From: Segetibacter sp. 3557_3
GTDB taxonomy: Bacteria > Bacteroidota > Bacteroidia > Chitinophagales > Chitinophagaceae
Assembly: GCF_004354985.1 (NCBI RefSeq)
Contig: NZ_SMSK01000016.1
Location: 62,001 to 126,000, forward strand
Direction: 5' to 3'
DNA: 64,000 nucleotides
Part shown: one piece after another, positions 47,442 to 56,514 of the stretch
How the letters are laid out: each line of letters opens with the position of its first letter
Position numbering within the stretch: position 1 is the first letter of the stretch
Position numbers and translations under genes: made by a program
The notes under the pieces: generated by a model
What the model saw: only the letters and a program-made list of their open reading frames with translations
Told to the model about the DNA's origin: nothing
The model's database searches: none

Positions 47442-47482
47442 AAAAAGGCAAGCGCACCAATCAGGTGAGCTTGCCTTTTTTT
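47442..47482 (+). terminator. Rho-independent terminator
   Basis: AAAAAGGCAAGC (47442-47453) pairs with GCTTGCCTTTTTTT (47469-47482); the T-run lies in the right arm, so the element could work on both strands. Confidence 0.85.
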
Positions 47483-47792
47483 ATGGAGCAATCACATGGG
47501 CGTAAGGCTGAGCAAATTTTGAACGATGGTTTTACAATAGTAGCCTTTGTTACGATAAGAGAGTGGGCCTGGCTGATCCGGCAACGTGCAATTCAATTTC
47601 CAAAATGACCATACCCTTATCCAGCCCGTTCACTTTATTACTTTATCGCTTCAATTCTGGACTACTTACTAACGCTGCAGGGAATTCCTACGTTTGGGCG
47701 AAAAAAATGCTACCCGCTTCGCATTCGGAAAGTCTTTGTTCAGATTTACCGCCCGGCAAATTGGTTTAACAACAGCGAGTAAGCCACATTGT
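47483..47792. other. Intergenic, nothing recognised
   Basis: About 310 bases without a credible gene or signal between the SPW gene terminator and the end of the minus-strand fusion gene. Confidence 0.4.
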
Positions 47793-49973
47793 TTATATCG
47801 TTACCAATTCTTGTTCGTGAAAGAAACGATCCAAAGCATTTTCGAGGTTTGGTAAAGTAAAACCCTTTTCACTCTTTAGCACACTATACTGTGGTCGTGG
47901 TGCTACGAAACCCATTTCTTTCAAGCTGATAGGATTGAGCCTTGCGGTACTATAGCCGCTCCGTTTTGCAACCTCTTCTGCAAGTACTGCCCATGATAGC
48001 TCTCCATTATTGGAGATGTTCCAAATTCCATGTTCCTCATCCAACAGAAGATCAAGCGCAACATTAACCAGGTCGGGTGTATAAGTTGGAGATACAATAA
48101 CGTCGTTAACGACTTTAAACGGAAGACTTTTTTGAAACGAATAGAGGGCGTCTGCAACAAAATTCATGGAATCCCATGGACCAAAATAGGTGCTGGTTCT
48201 AATAACAAGGGCATCAGGATTTTCGGCCAGCACTGCCTTTTCAGCTGCTGCCTTACTCTGTCCGAAAATGCTTAGTGGAGAAACCGTGTCGCTTTCTACG
48301 TAAGGGTCATTCTTCTTTCCGTCGAATACAAGATCAGATGAAAATGTAACAAATTTGACATCGTACCTGCTGCATTGCTTTGCAAGTTCGCGCGGAGCTA
48401 TACTGTTTACCATGAAACAGTTTTCAGCATCACTTTCCGCTTCATCAACCCGAACAAATCCCGCTGTATTGATAATTGCCCAGGGATTGTATTGCAGGAT
48501 CAAATCTTCAATAGCAGCCGGAGCAGTAATCCTGAAATCCTGCCTGCCCATCAGATGATAGTGAATACCCCTCAGATCGCAGATCCGGGCAAAAGCTTTG
48601 CCCAGGGAACCTGATTTGCCGGTGATAATAATCGGCCGGGTGGTCCTCGTTTCTATATGTTGCGGATGCGACTGCGCAGAGCGGTACTCAATCCTGCATG
48701 GCCGTTGCCACCAGCCTTTTTCGGCTAGTACGGGGTGAGCGTATGTTTTGCCCTGCGAGAGTGTAGTTATTAGTTTCGATAATGCCGTGGGTCGCGGCGA
48801 AGCTGCACGGAGATCAAACACCCCCGACTCATAATATCCGTTTTGACGGGTCAACAGGCTTACCCAATCAAATGATCCCAACAGGGCCCAAGCGGTTATT
48901 GCCCGGATCTCAACGCCTTCTTGCTTTAACCTGTTTGCCGTTTCCCACATATTATGAAACCACCTTAGTTGTTCCTCGCGGCTGCAATGAAGGTGTACCT
49001 CGGTGACAGCTAAAGCGAGGTGATACCTTTCCCATGCTTCCTTGAGCAATTCATAAGGACCGGACATGCATTCCTGTTCAACACGAACGGCTTCAACGTC
49101 GGCATACTGCTGCTCGATATTTCCTCCCCAGGTATGTGGTGGATAGTTGCTGGTTTGTTCGTCGATATAACGCTCGGACGTGAGGTAATGATTAAAGCCA
49201 AGGATGTCGGGAGGACAGGGATTTTGAGTAAAGAAAGCTAATTCTTCAGTGCCTATTCCGGCGTCAAGTATGTATTTGTAGAGCGGGTGCGAAATATTTA
49301 CTGCACCGCAAACAAGATCGATCGAGAGCCATCGGCGAAGATTCTCAAAATCGGCCTGGTACTTCAGCTTCGGGGTGCTATGCGTCTTGCCCAGGTCCTC
49401 GGTAAAAACGAGCTTAGCATGGGGATTTATTTTGCGTATGGCTTGCATTGCCAGTATGGTGCCTTTGCATTCTGCAATCAAAACCCTTAGAAAAGAACTA
49501 TCATCGTTACCGTGTGGGAACCAATGGCCGTATAACCCGCAAAATCTTGCTGTTGTAAGCGGCTCATTAACGGGGGTGTAATACTCCAGCCACGGAAACT
49601 TGCGGGCAACCTGTTCAGCATATAGGGCTAAACCTTCAGAAAAAGTGTCGTTATGAAAGCTGGTGTGGGCCGGTCCACTGCCATGGTGAACCAGACCTGC
49701 AATTGGAGTCAGGTTAACCTTCCGGAGTTCGTTCAGCTTTCTTTCGGTTTCAAACCAGTCAATTTCCCGGTTTGGTTCCGGTGCATGTTTCTCCCAAAGC
49801 ACAGGATAACGCATTGCGGAAATCCCGAGTGCGGCGAAACGCTGAATGTCATCTTCGCGGGTATAGTGACCTGAAAGCAGCGTCTGATCCATATAGCGAT
49901 CACCGACCCGGTTAATCGAACACTCAATTCCTCCCCATATCTCAACACGGTTATTCAGTAGAATTTTATCCAT
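47793..49973 (-). CDS. Fusion: GH1-like glycosidase domain + RmlD-like sugar-nucleotide reductase domain
   Basis: 726 residues. N-terminal (beta/alpha)8 domain (1 to about 410) of glycoside hydrolase family 1 type with the acid/base Glu 137 in TPVNEPL and nucleophile candidate Glu 325 in AVTEVHL. C-terminal domain (about 445-720) is RmlD/dTDP-4-dehydrorhamnose-reductase-like: TGKSGSLGKAF (NAD(P) motif, 451-461), INTAGFVRVDEAE, FSSDLVFDG and SIFGQSK. In that last motif the usual catalytic Tyr of YxxxK is Phe 570 while Lys 574 is kept, so reductase activity may be lost or changed. Such fusions occur in other bacteria; function unknown. No signal peptide. Stands alone in a run of stress-type genes. 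Confidence 0.85.
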   Translation of the reverse strand: MDKILLNNRVEIWGGIECSINRVGDRYMDQTLLSGHYTREDDIQRFAALGISAMRYPVLWEKHAPEPNREIDWFETERKLNELRKVNLTPIAGLVHHGSGPAHTSFHNDTFSEGLALYAEQVARKFPWLEYYTPVNEPLTTARFCGLYGHWFPHGNDDSSFLRVLIAECKGTILAMQAIRKINPHAKLVFTEDLGKTHSTPKLKYQADFENLRRWLSIDLVCGAVNISHPLYKYILDAGIGTEELAFFTQNPCPPDILGFNHYLTSERYIDEQTSNYPPHTWGGNIEQQYADVEAVRVEQECMSGPYELLKEAWERYHLALAVTEVHLHCSREEQLRWFHNMWETANRLKQEGVEIRAITAWALLGSFDWVSLLTRQNGYYESGVFDLRAASPRPTALSKLITTLSQGKTYAHPVLAEKGWWQRPCRIEYRSAQSHPQHIETRTTRPIIITGKSGSLGKAFARICDLRGIHYHLMGRQDFRITAPAAIEDLILQYNPWAIINTAGFVRVDEAESDAENCFMVNSIAPRELAKQCSRYDVKFVTFSSDLVFDGKKNDPYVESDTVSPLSIFGQSKAAAEKAVLAENPDALVIRTSTYFGPWDSMNFVADALYSFQKSLPFKVVNDVIVSPTYTPDLVNVALDLLLDEEHGIWNISNNGELSWAVLAEEVAKRSGYSTARLNPISLKEMGFVAPRPQYSVLKSEKGFTLPNLENALDRFFHEQELVTI

Positions 49974-50665
49974 TGTACACTATTTCTAAAGCCTTTAACC
50001 TGGCTTTGTTATCCTGCCGTCCGGTAAGTTGATATGGTTAACTATCCTTGGAAGTTCCGGCGATTGTAGCATGAAAAGGCAGTCTTCAATTTGATATTAG
50101 ATGATGTGATTTCATCCGGTAATTCCTCTATTTAGCAATGTGCTCAAATAAGAAGGATGATAACCTATTTCAATTATATGATATATTTAAATGCGTGCCA
50201 CTGTTGTTGTGGCATATCTGCTAAAAAGCTATATTCATTGGTGGAGAAAATCATCATTTTTGCTCAAAATGAGGAATATCTACAACGACTAGGTCACTTC
50301 ATCAGGTTGTCCTGTGAGGTATTAGCCGCGACATGGAGTTTAAATCACGAATAAACTATACTAATAAAAAAATCAAACCGTCTATAGTAAATTTTGCGTT
50401 AGGCCTGTTTAGCCAAGCAGGTGTTTTGAAAGGCGGTGAATTTCTTAAAAACAAAAACGCCGCGTTTTCACGCAGCGTTTTCTTATTAACCGGTAAAAAA
50501 GAAACTTAGTTTCATAGTTAAACTCCTATAGGCATGTTCCAATTTGGAAGCTGACTACGGAATGCGAACATGAAAACCGTTTAATGACTAAATCCGAACC
50601 TCTAAGCTGGTTTGCTCTGTTTAGTCAGCATGGGTTTGGTGTTTTAACTGCTTAAAGAAGCCCGC
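49974..50665. other. Intergenic, one terminator
   Basis: This 692-base AT-rich gap holds only the terminator at 50454-50481; a 65-codon plus-strand frame (50157-50354) is not convincing. Confidence 0.4.
50454..50481 (-). terminator. Terminator of the baeRF/Balon-like gene
   Basis: AAAACGCCGCG (50454-50464) pairs with CGCAGCGTTTT (50471-50481) with one mismatch. Located 185 bases downstream of the minus-strand stop. Confidence 0.6.
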
Positions 50666-52147
50666 TTAAAACCGCATGATTGCAGCCACCTGGCTTTCTG
50701 AAGGCATCTGTTCTTTTTCAAGCAGGTATACTTCCCCTCCATTTGCCAAGGTTTTAACCACAGCATGATCGAGGAGGTCCTCACCATCTTCGTCAGGGGT
50801 ATCGTGAAATAATAATTCGTTTGCCATTTCATCAAATGTGCCCCATATGTGTTCGCCTTTACATACAAACAGGTGAGAAACCTGGGAATAGTAGGCAGCA
50901 GGAATAACATCCGCAGCGATCGACGAGGTTAATCCATTTGCTGAATTGTTTCCGTAAGTCTCCAGCGCCCTATTCAGTTTTTGGTCGAAGAAGGGTTTCA
51001 ACAGCGCTTTAGCTTCCTCGTACAGTGCTTTTGTTTCCTGCCGGTCGCGATTACCGGTAAGTGCCTCAGGCCATACATTATGGTAATCACATGCACTTTT
51101 ATAAATTGGGATCTCGTATTCCACACCTGCAAGTACAAGAGGCGCATTCTCTTTATTCAGAACCTCATCCCATAGCATGTCGTCGACGGCTTCAAAATAA
51201 ACAAGAATGTTATCCTTGTCTTCCGGGTTTCCTCCACCTACACCGTGATAGGCACCTTCCTGCGATTGGCGGGGTGCGCGGGCACCGGAGCTCCCTGATC
51301 TAAACGTAGTTGCATCTGAGTCAGAGAGGCGTTTAACTTCCTGTATGCTTTGCGGGAGTTCAACTGGCACGATCTGCATTCCATACGCGTCGCCCTTGAA
51401 CAGTTTGGCACATTGCTTACTTATTACAAGCAGGTAAAAATATTCCTTACTCATCATCAGCGGAACGAGTGGTGTCACAAAAAACGTCGGTTCTATAACC
51501 AGTTCCTCAGAAGGTACAACCGGCATTTTGATAAACTTAAAGTAGTCTTTTGCGATAAACACGGCCAGGCCAGGAGACAAACTCGTCCAAAACTGCTCGT
51601 TTCGTACCAGTTCATATCCAGGTTCAAGTAGTGGCTCTATAAACGTTTGATCATAACCTTTGTCTTTGAGCCTACGGGCAATTTCCTGTAACTGGTTTTT
51701 AAAGTTGGTTACATCAAAATGTTCATTCACTTCAACACCTGCAGGATGAGCACCTAAAAACAAGGAAATACAGCAGTCATTGTTGTAATTCGCCAGCTCC
51801 GTAAAACGTTCTTTGGTAAGTACACCAGGCAGTTCTTCTACCTCAGTTTGTGTACGATCCTCATCAAATGTCTGGTTGTTACTTTTGTTGCTTTCCACCT
51901 TATTCTCTTTTCCTTTATAAGTGTCTTCACCTTTCGAGGTGTTTCGGTTCGGGTGTCTCACCGGAACACTGGGGTCGAGTGTATCTTCACCGATCGTATA
52001 CTTATCGGTTATTTCGAGGTATTCGTCCATTTTCTCCGGCGGTGTAGCCTGTATGCCCAATCCCTCTTCTTTGTTAATACCGGAAGGTTTGCCCTTGCCG
52101 GGGTGAAACACACCATTGTCGTCTTTTCCCATAGTTTGTTTAGCCAT
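50666..52147 (-). CDS. baeRF/eRF1-like (Balon-type) ribosome-associated protein
   Basis: 493 residues. The main part (about 106-493) has the bacterial eRF1-like family features: a starting ELPGVLTKERFTELANY, CCISLFLGAHPAG, a middle region with the RSGSSGARAPRQSQEG loop, and the C-terminal domain end HAVVKTLANGGEVYLLEKEQMP followed by AAIMRF, typical for the archaeal/eukaryotic eRF1-Pelota domain 3. Relatives include Balon, a cold- and stress-induced ribosome hibernation factor. Residues 1 to about 105 are a separate polar tail (GVFHPGKGKPSG, HPNRNTSKG) that is nearly duplicated by the small upstream gene. The ATG at 52147 (or 52132) is used; the frame open to 52459 upstream translates intergenic DNA. 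Role in ribosome protection under stress is an inference. Confidence 0.8.
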   Translation of the reverse strand: MAKQTMGKDDNGVFHPGKGKPSGINKEEGLGIQATPPEKMDEYLEITDKYTIGEDTLDPSVPVRHPNRNTSKGEDTYKGKENKVESNKSNNQTFDEDRTQTEVEELPGVLTKERFTELANYNNDCCISLFLGAHPAGVEVNEHFDVTNFKNQLQEIARRLKDKGYDQTFIEPLLEPGYELVRNEQFWTSLSPGLAVFIAKDYFKFIKMPVVPSEELVIEPTFFVTPLVPLMMSKEYFYLLVISKQCAKLFKGDAYGMQIVPVELPQSIQEVKRLSDSDATTFRSGSSGARAPRQSQEGAYHGVGGGNPEDKDNILVYFEAVDDMLWDEVLNKENAPLVLAGVEYEIPIYKSACDYHNVWPEALTGNRDRQETKALYEEAKALLKPFFDQKLNRALETYGNNSANGLTSSIAADVIPAAYYSQVSHLFVCKGEHIWGTFDEMANELLFHDTPDEDGEDLLDHAVVKTLANGGEVYLLEKEQMPSESQVAAIMRF

Positions 52148-52307
52148 AATGATCTTTTTTAATGTTACAATCGTGAACAACGATAAGCGCATCTGCCTTG
52201 CGGAAATGGACAGCCGCAAAAACCCTATTTGCACCTGCTTAGAATTTTTCCTGCAAGTTGGCCGGCCGGGTATTGCTATACCCGGTGACACGTTTAATAA
52301 TGAATAA

Positions 52308-52541
52308 TCAGCTATTTGATCCGGTTTTGGTCTCCTCGCCTTTAATGGTATTGCGGTTGGGATGTGCAGGGGGTACAGAAGGTTGTAATTCATCCGGTCC
52401 CGTTGTATATTCATCAGATTTCTGGAGGTATTCATCCATTTTGTCGGGATCAGTACCAACCAGTCCCAAACCTTCCGATTTATTCGCGCCTGAAGGCTTG
52501 CCTTTTCCGGGGTGGAATGATCCGTTTTCGTCTTTGCCCAT
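52308..52541 (-). CDS. Small protein equal to the N-terminal tail of the Balon-like gene
   Basis: 77 residues, polar and without hydrophobic core. MGKDENGSFHPGKGKPSG is followed by EGLGL, KMDEYL and HPNRNT in the same order as residues 6-80 of the next protein downstream, with roughly 60 % identity by eye. It lies 160 bases upstream of that gene on the same strand. I infer a partial tandem duplication kept under selection. Likely disordered; function unknown, perhaps ribosome- or partner-binding like the tail. Confidence 0.75.
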   Translation of the reverse strand: MGKDENGSFHPGKGKPSGANKSEGLGLVGTDPDKMDEYLQKSDEYTTGPDELQPSVPPAHPNRNTIKGEETKTGSNS

Positions 52542-52977
52542 TATGAATAACGTTTAAGTATTTGATACAATTAATATACCACCAGCCTGCTTGTGGAACC
52601 ATGGCTGGAAGAGTGGAAGAACCCCTTCATCTATTATTTACCGTCAGAAAGAATTGATAATTCTCTTGCATCGGCAGATACGTTTCCCTTTTTGATTTGA
52701 ACCGGAGCCAGGTTTACTGTACTGGACCAGTTCATGTTCGCAGATATCTCAGGACACATCTAAACGCGTATCAGCCGGTGTGCCAACTTTGTCAGCTTAG
52801 AATTTATAGCTAAATTCAGCGTTATTCATTCGGGTCATCGTTTTTACCTGGGCACCTTGATTATGGTGTCAGGCCCTTGCCGGGAAGAAACTGAGCTGGT
52901 AGTTGCGGACCAGCCTGGTATAGCTTGTACATCCGGAACCTGGTTTAACCGTTAAAGAAATCAAACAACAGTAAGAC
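52542..52977. other. Intergenic between divergent genes
   Basis: This 436-base gap should hold promoters of the small tail gene and the acetyltransferase. No clear box or gene was recognised. Confidence 0.4.
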
Positions 52978-53523
52978 ATGGGCGCACCAAGACATTTATC
53001 GGTCAGAGAAATTAAAGAGACCGATATCGATACGATCAGCAGTTATTGGTTAGAGTCTGAAGGCCAGTTTTTGCACAGCCTGGGAGTTGATCTTGATAAA
53101 ATTCCTTCAAGGGAGGAATGGAGAATTATGCTGACCGAACAACTTGAACAGCCTTACCACCTAAAACAATCTTATTGCCTGATTTGGCTGTTGGACCAGG
53201 TACCGGTGGGTCACTCAAACGTAAATAAAATTGTTTTTGGTGAACAAGCTTATATGCATCTACACTTATGGACCGATCCGGTCCGACGCATGGGCCTTGG
53301 TACAAACTTCATCAAAATGAGCCTGCCGTATTTTTTCAAAAACCTACAGTTGCAAAAGCTTTATTGTGAGCCTTACGCGCTAAACCCCGCTCCCAACAAA
53401 ACCCTTGCGAAGGCTGGGTTCGGATTTGTAAGACAGTATACCACGACACCCGGCTATATCAACTTCGAGCAACCGGTGTCGTTATGGGAACTCACCTATA
53501 ACGAGTTTCAGCAAATGCAGTAG
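52978..53523 (+). CDS. GNAT-family N-acetyltransferase
   Basis: 181 residues with the GNAT fold order: ETDIDTIS opening, LIWLLDQVPVGHSNV (beta strands), the acetyl-CoA segment HLHLWTDPVRRMGLGTNFIKM (R-x-x-G-x-G type: RRMGLG) and a RimJ/RimL-like C-terminal part LYCEPYALNPAPNKTLAKAG. Substrate unknown (protein N-termini or small molecules in this group). Start ATG at 52978. Single gene. Confidence 0.85.
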   Translation: MGAPRHLSVREIKETDIDTISSYWLESEGQFLHSLGVDLDKIPSREEWRIMLTEQLEQPYHLKQSYCLIWLLDQVPVGHSNVNKIVFGEQAYMHLHLWTDPVRRMGLGTNFIKMSLPYFFKNLQLQKLYCEPYALNPAPNKTLAKAGFGFVRQYTTTPGYINFEQPVSLWELTYNEFQQMQ

Positions 53524-53692
53524 TTAGCCTGCAGGTGGTGGCGCAGGCAAAGTGCAGAACCCAGTTTCAATCGTGCATGGGTCATGAGCCAATCATGTTA
53601 ATATGGCTTAATTATTTCTGGCAGATCTGGTGAGACCAATTAGTGCACCCATGAGATTACTGCACTGAAGGATTGTACACTGGGGCAAAAAA

Positions 53693-53714
53693 ATAGCAGG
53701 CCTGAGCCTGCTAT
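53693..53714 (-). terminator. Rho-independent terminator of the 61-aa gene
   Basis: ATAGCAGGC-TCAG-GCCTGCTAT on the minus strand, followed by TTTTTTT. It begins 24 bases after the stop of the small gene at 53738. Confidence 0.85.
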
Positions 53715-53737
53715 CGATAAAGTTGTGATCTGTTTAC

Positions 53738-53923
53738 TTAGTTACGCTCTGTCCGGTTTGCTTCTTGCTGCCCCGAAATCGCGAGGTCAAGCTTAGCATT
53801 TCTGAGTTCTTCTTCTGTCGTGCGATGATTTCTGTCGTTCAGGTGGCGGCGCACCAACTCGGATACTGTTTCAACCGACCTGTCTTCAGCACTACTGGCC
53901 GAGTTGCCATTTTCTCTGTTCAT
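53738..53923 (-). CDS. Small charged protein (61 aa)
   Basis: MNRENGNSASSAEDRSVETV continues into a helical segment (SELVRRHLNDRNHRTTEEEL). No membrane part. The dedicated strong terminator right behind it supports a real gene. No family recognised; charge pattern resembles other small stress-induced proteins, but this is only an impression. Confidence 0.6.
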   Translation of the reverse strand: MNRENGNSASSAEDRSVETVSELVRRHLNDRNHRTTEEELRNAKLDLAISGQQEANRTERN

Positions 53924-54034
53924 TGATCTAGATTTTGATCAAAATAAAGGTAAATACAACTACAGCTCTCAAAGCTTTACCGAGATTTAATGTAAAGTTC
54001 ATATTGGCTTTCAATATTCTTTTACTTTCGCCGC

Positions 54035-54829
54035 ATGTTTTCAGCGGTACAGCTAGGTATAAAGTATCTCCGGTATTATATCACCGCCTCCAATGGAAAA
54101 GGACATGGTGTCCATTCTCCTTTTGTATTCACCTTTATACAAAAGATATTAAATGATCATACTGCATACCCTGCGTATCGCCGGATAGAACAGGCAAGAA
54201 GAAATCTTTTAAACGATCCCACGGTAATCAATGTTGACGACTTTGGCGCAGGTAGTGTTGTTGCCAAAACAAAGTCAAGGAGTGTTGCCGTTATTGCCGG
54301 ATCGTCTTTGAAGCCTGCAAAGTATAGCCAACTGCTTTTCAGAATGGTCAAATACTTTAAGCCCCGTACCATTGTTGAACTGGGAACTTCTTTAGGAATA
54401 ACAACAGCATATCTTGCTGCTGCCGGGCCATCAGGGGTAATCACATTTGAAGGAGCGACCGAAGTTGCAGGTATAGCCCGGCAAACGCTGTCAGCCTGTG
54501 AGGTAACAAATGTGCAAATTGTTGAGGGAAACTTCGACGATACGCTAGAACCTGAACTTCTTAAGCTCGGATCAGTTGACCTTGCTTTTATAGATGGTAA
54601 CCATCGTAAAGAGCCCACCCTCCGGTATTTTCACCAGCTGTTGTCGAAGGCAGATGAAAGCTCAGTATTCGTATTTGACGATATTCACTGGAGCAAAGAA
54701 ATGGAAGCAGCCTGGAAGGAAATACAGCATGATCCCCGGGTCACGCTCACCATCGACCTGTTTTTTATCGGCATTGTTTTCTTCCGTAAAGAGCAAAAAG
54801 CACGTCAGCATTTTTCGATCCGGTTTTAA
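54035..54829 (+). CDS. Class I SAM-dependent methyltransferase (O-methyltransferase-like)
   Basis: 264 residues. SAM motif I IVELGTSLGITTAYLA (about 113-128), acidic motif VDLAFIDGNHRKEPT and FDDIHW, as in the catechol O-methyltransferase-like group. The N-terminal about 60 residues (YYITASNGKGHGVHSPFVF) are characteristic of a Bacteroidota subgroup of unknown substrate. Start ATG at 54035. Single gene, 134 bases ahead of the transhydrogenase operon. Confidence 0.85.
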   Translation: MFSAVQLGIKYLRYYITASNGKGHGVHSPFVFTFIQKILNDHTAYPAYRRIEQARRNLLNDPTVINVDDFGAGSVVAKTKSRSVAVIAGSSLKPAKYSQLLFRMVKYFKPRTIVELGTSLGITTAYLAAAGPSGVITFEGATEVAGIARQTLSACEVTNVQIVEGNFDDTLEPELLKLGSVDLAFIDGNHRKEPTLRYFHQLLSKADESSVFVFDDIHWSKEMEAAWKEIQHDPRVTLTIDLFFIGIVFFRKEQKARQHFSIRF

Positions 54830-54912
54830 GCCTTCCATTCTCCATCCTGATTTGTAGAGTAGACCTGGTTATTACTTTAGCAAATGGGAGATTTTCCTAC
54901 AGCCTGATTCTT

Positions 54913-54943
54913 TTTGTCATTTGTTTAAAAGCGGATAATTTCA
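54913..54943 (+). promoter_or_regulatory. Bacteroidota promoter of the pnt operon
   Basis: TTTG (54913-54916), exactly 19 bases, TAATTTCA (54936-54943); transcription would start near 54950 and the ATG is at 54964. Confidence 0.5.
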
Positions 54944-54963
54944 CGCACCTCAACCTTGGAGAT

Positions 54964-56085
54964 ATGACCATAGGTATACTCAAAGAACCTTCAGACGATC
55001 ACAGGGTTTCACTTTTACCCGAACAGGCGGAAGCATTGATCAAAAAGAATGTTACCATCCTGTTGGAAACCGGAGCCGGAAACAAAGCCTTTGCTCCCGA
55101 CGAGGTGTATGCTTCAAAAGGGGTTCGGATAGCTGGCCGTATTGAAGTGCTGAATGCTTCCGACGTTGTGCTCAGCATACAATTACTTACCCCCGATGAT
55201 ATCTCGCAACTAAAGAGAGGTGCTGTTGTACTTGGCGTGTACCAGCCGCTGATTAACACCAATACGATACGGGAATGGTCGCAACAAGGGCTAACTACCT
55301 TTAGTATGGATATGATCCCGCGTACAACACGTGCACAAAGCATGGATGTACTGAGTAGCCAGGCAAACATTGCAGGGTACCGGGCCGTAGTGTTGGCTGC
55401 TGGTATGTTTCCAAGATACTTTCCCATGTTTATGACTGCAGCAGGAAGTATAGCACCAGCAAAAGTACTCATTCTTGGTGCAGGTGTTGCCGGCTTACAG
55501 GCAGTTGCTACCGCCCGCCGCCTTGGTGCAGTTGTAGAAGTTTTCGACACAAGGCCCGCGGTTAAAGAAGAGGTAATGAGCCTAGGGGCAAAGTTCGTTG
55601 AAGTTGAAGGGGCAGCCGATGCATCAACAGCCGGTGGGTACGCCGTTGATCAAACAGAAGAATACAAGCAGAAGCAACAGCAGAAAATCACAGAGGCAAT
55701 AGCCAAAGCTGATGTTGTAATTACCACCGCACAAATTCCGGGCAAAAAGGCTCCGATACTGATCACCGAAGCTATGTTGAACGGGATGCGGAATGGTTCA
55801 CTCATCATGGACCTTGCGGCCGCGACGGGGGGTAACACCCCGTTTACGCGGAACAACGAAACCGTGGTGTATAATAATGTAACCATTGTTGGCAACAGCA
55901 ACCTGGCAGCGGGTATGCCATCGGATGCAAGCAAGCTTTATGGCAAAAACATACTTAATTTTCTTAACCTGATGATTGATAAGGATGGTACCTGGAATCT
56001 CAACTGGGAGGATGACCTGGTTAAAGGTACCTGCATAACTTTCAACGGTGAACTGGTTAATGAAAGGGTCAGGCAACTGGTATAA
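54964..56085 (+). CDS. pntAA: NAD(P) transhydrogenase subunit alpha part 1
   Basis: 373 residues, domain I of proton-translocating transhydrogenase: alanine-dehydrogenase-like fold, starting IGILKEPSDDHRVSLLPEQ, with NAD-binding motif LILGAGVAGLQAV (about 168-180) and the family stretch DTRPAVKEEVMSLGAKF. Binds NAD(H) and passes hydride to PntB. Split from the membrane part, as in many Bacteroidota and Rhodospirillum. First gene of pntAA-pntAB-pntB. Confidence 0.95.
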   Translation: MTIGILKEPSDDHRVSLLPEQAEALIKKNVTILLETGAGNKAFAPDEVYASKGVRIAGRIEVLNASDVVLSIQLLTPDDISQLKRGAVVLGVYQPLINTNTIREWSQQGLTTFSMDMIPRTTRAQSMDVLSSQANIAGYRAVVLAAGMFPRYFPMFMTAAGSIAPAKVLILGAGVAGLQAVATARRLGAVVEVFDTRPAVKEEVMSLGAKFVEVEGAADASTAGGYAVDQTEEYKQKQQQKITEAIAKADVVITTAQIPGKKAPILITEAMLNGMRNGSLIMDLAAATGGNTPFTRNNETVVYNNVTIVGNSNLAAGMPSDASKLYGKNILNFLNLMIDKDGTWNLNWEDDLVKGTCITFNGELVNERVRQLV

Positions 56086-56169
56086 ACAGGTTTGCCTTCG
56101 GTAAGTCTCTAACCTGTTTCCAGGTTGGCTTCTTCATGATACAACTTCTACTAACGTTTAAATTTTTCT

Positions 56170-56484
56170 ATGCAGGAAATTATCGACTGGATCGCATCCA
56201 ATCATCAAACCATATTTATTGTGATACTCATGATTTTTGTGGGTATCGAAGTTATCGGCCGGGTACCAAGCGTGCTACATACCCCATTGATGAGTGGGGC
56301 GAATGCAATACATGGAGTGGTGATCATCGGCGCCATCATCGTAATGGGTAAGGCGGAGCCGGATAATTACCTGGCGCTTGTTCTTAGTTTTTTAGCAGTT
56401 GTGTTGGGTACCTTAAACGTAGTAGGTGGCTTTGTTGTTACCGACAGGATGCTGGAAATGTTTAAATCCAGGAAAAAACCATAA
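56170..56484 (+). CDS. pntAB: NAD(P) transhydrogenase subunit alpha part 2
   Basis: 104 residues with three or four membrane helices (TIFIVILMIFVGIEV, GVVIIGAIIVMG, LVLSFLAVVLGTLNVVGGF), including the conserved PLMSGANAIHG segment. Membrane domain partner that helps form the proton channel. 84 bases after pntAA. Confidence 0.95.
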   Translation: MQEIIDWIASNHQTIFIVILMIFVGIEVIGRVPSVLHTPLMSGANAIHGVVIIGAIIVMGKAEPDNYLALVLSFLAVVLGTLNVVGGFVVTDRMLEMFKSRKKP

Positions 56485-56514
56485 TCAACATTATTCGTAA
56501 CCGAGACCAACCAC

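Noticed and set aside
47563-47769. 68-codon plus-strand frame behind the SPW gene terminator
   Set aside because: No recognisable protein features; probably chance.
50157-50354. 65-codon plus-strand frame
   Set aside because: Cys/Tyr-rich, no homologous motif, no promoter or terminator; most likely chance.
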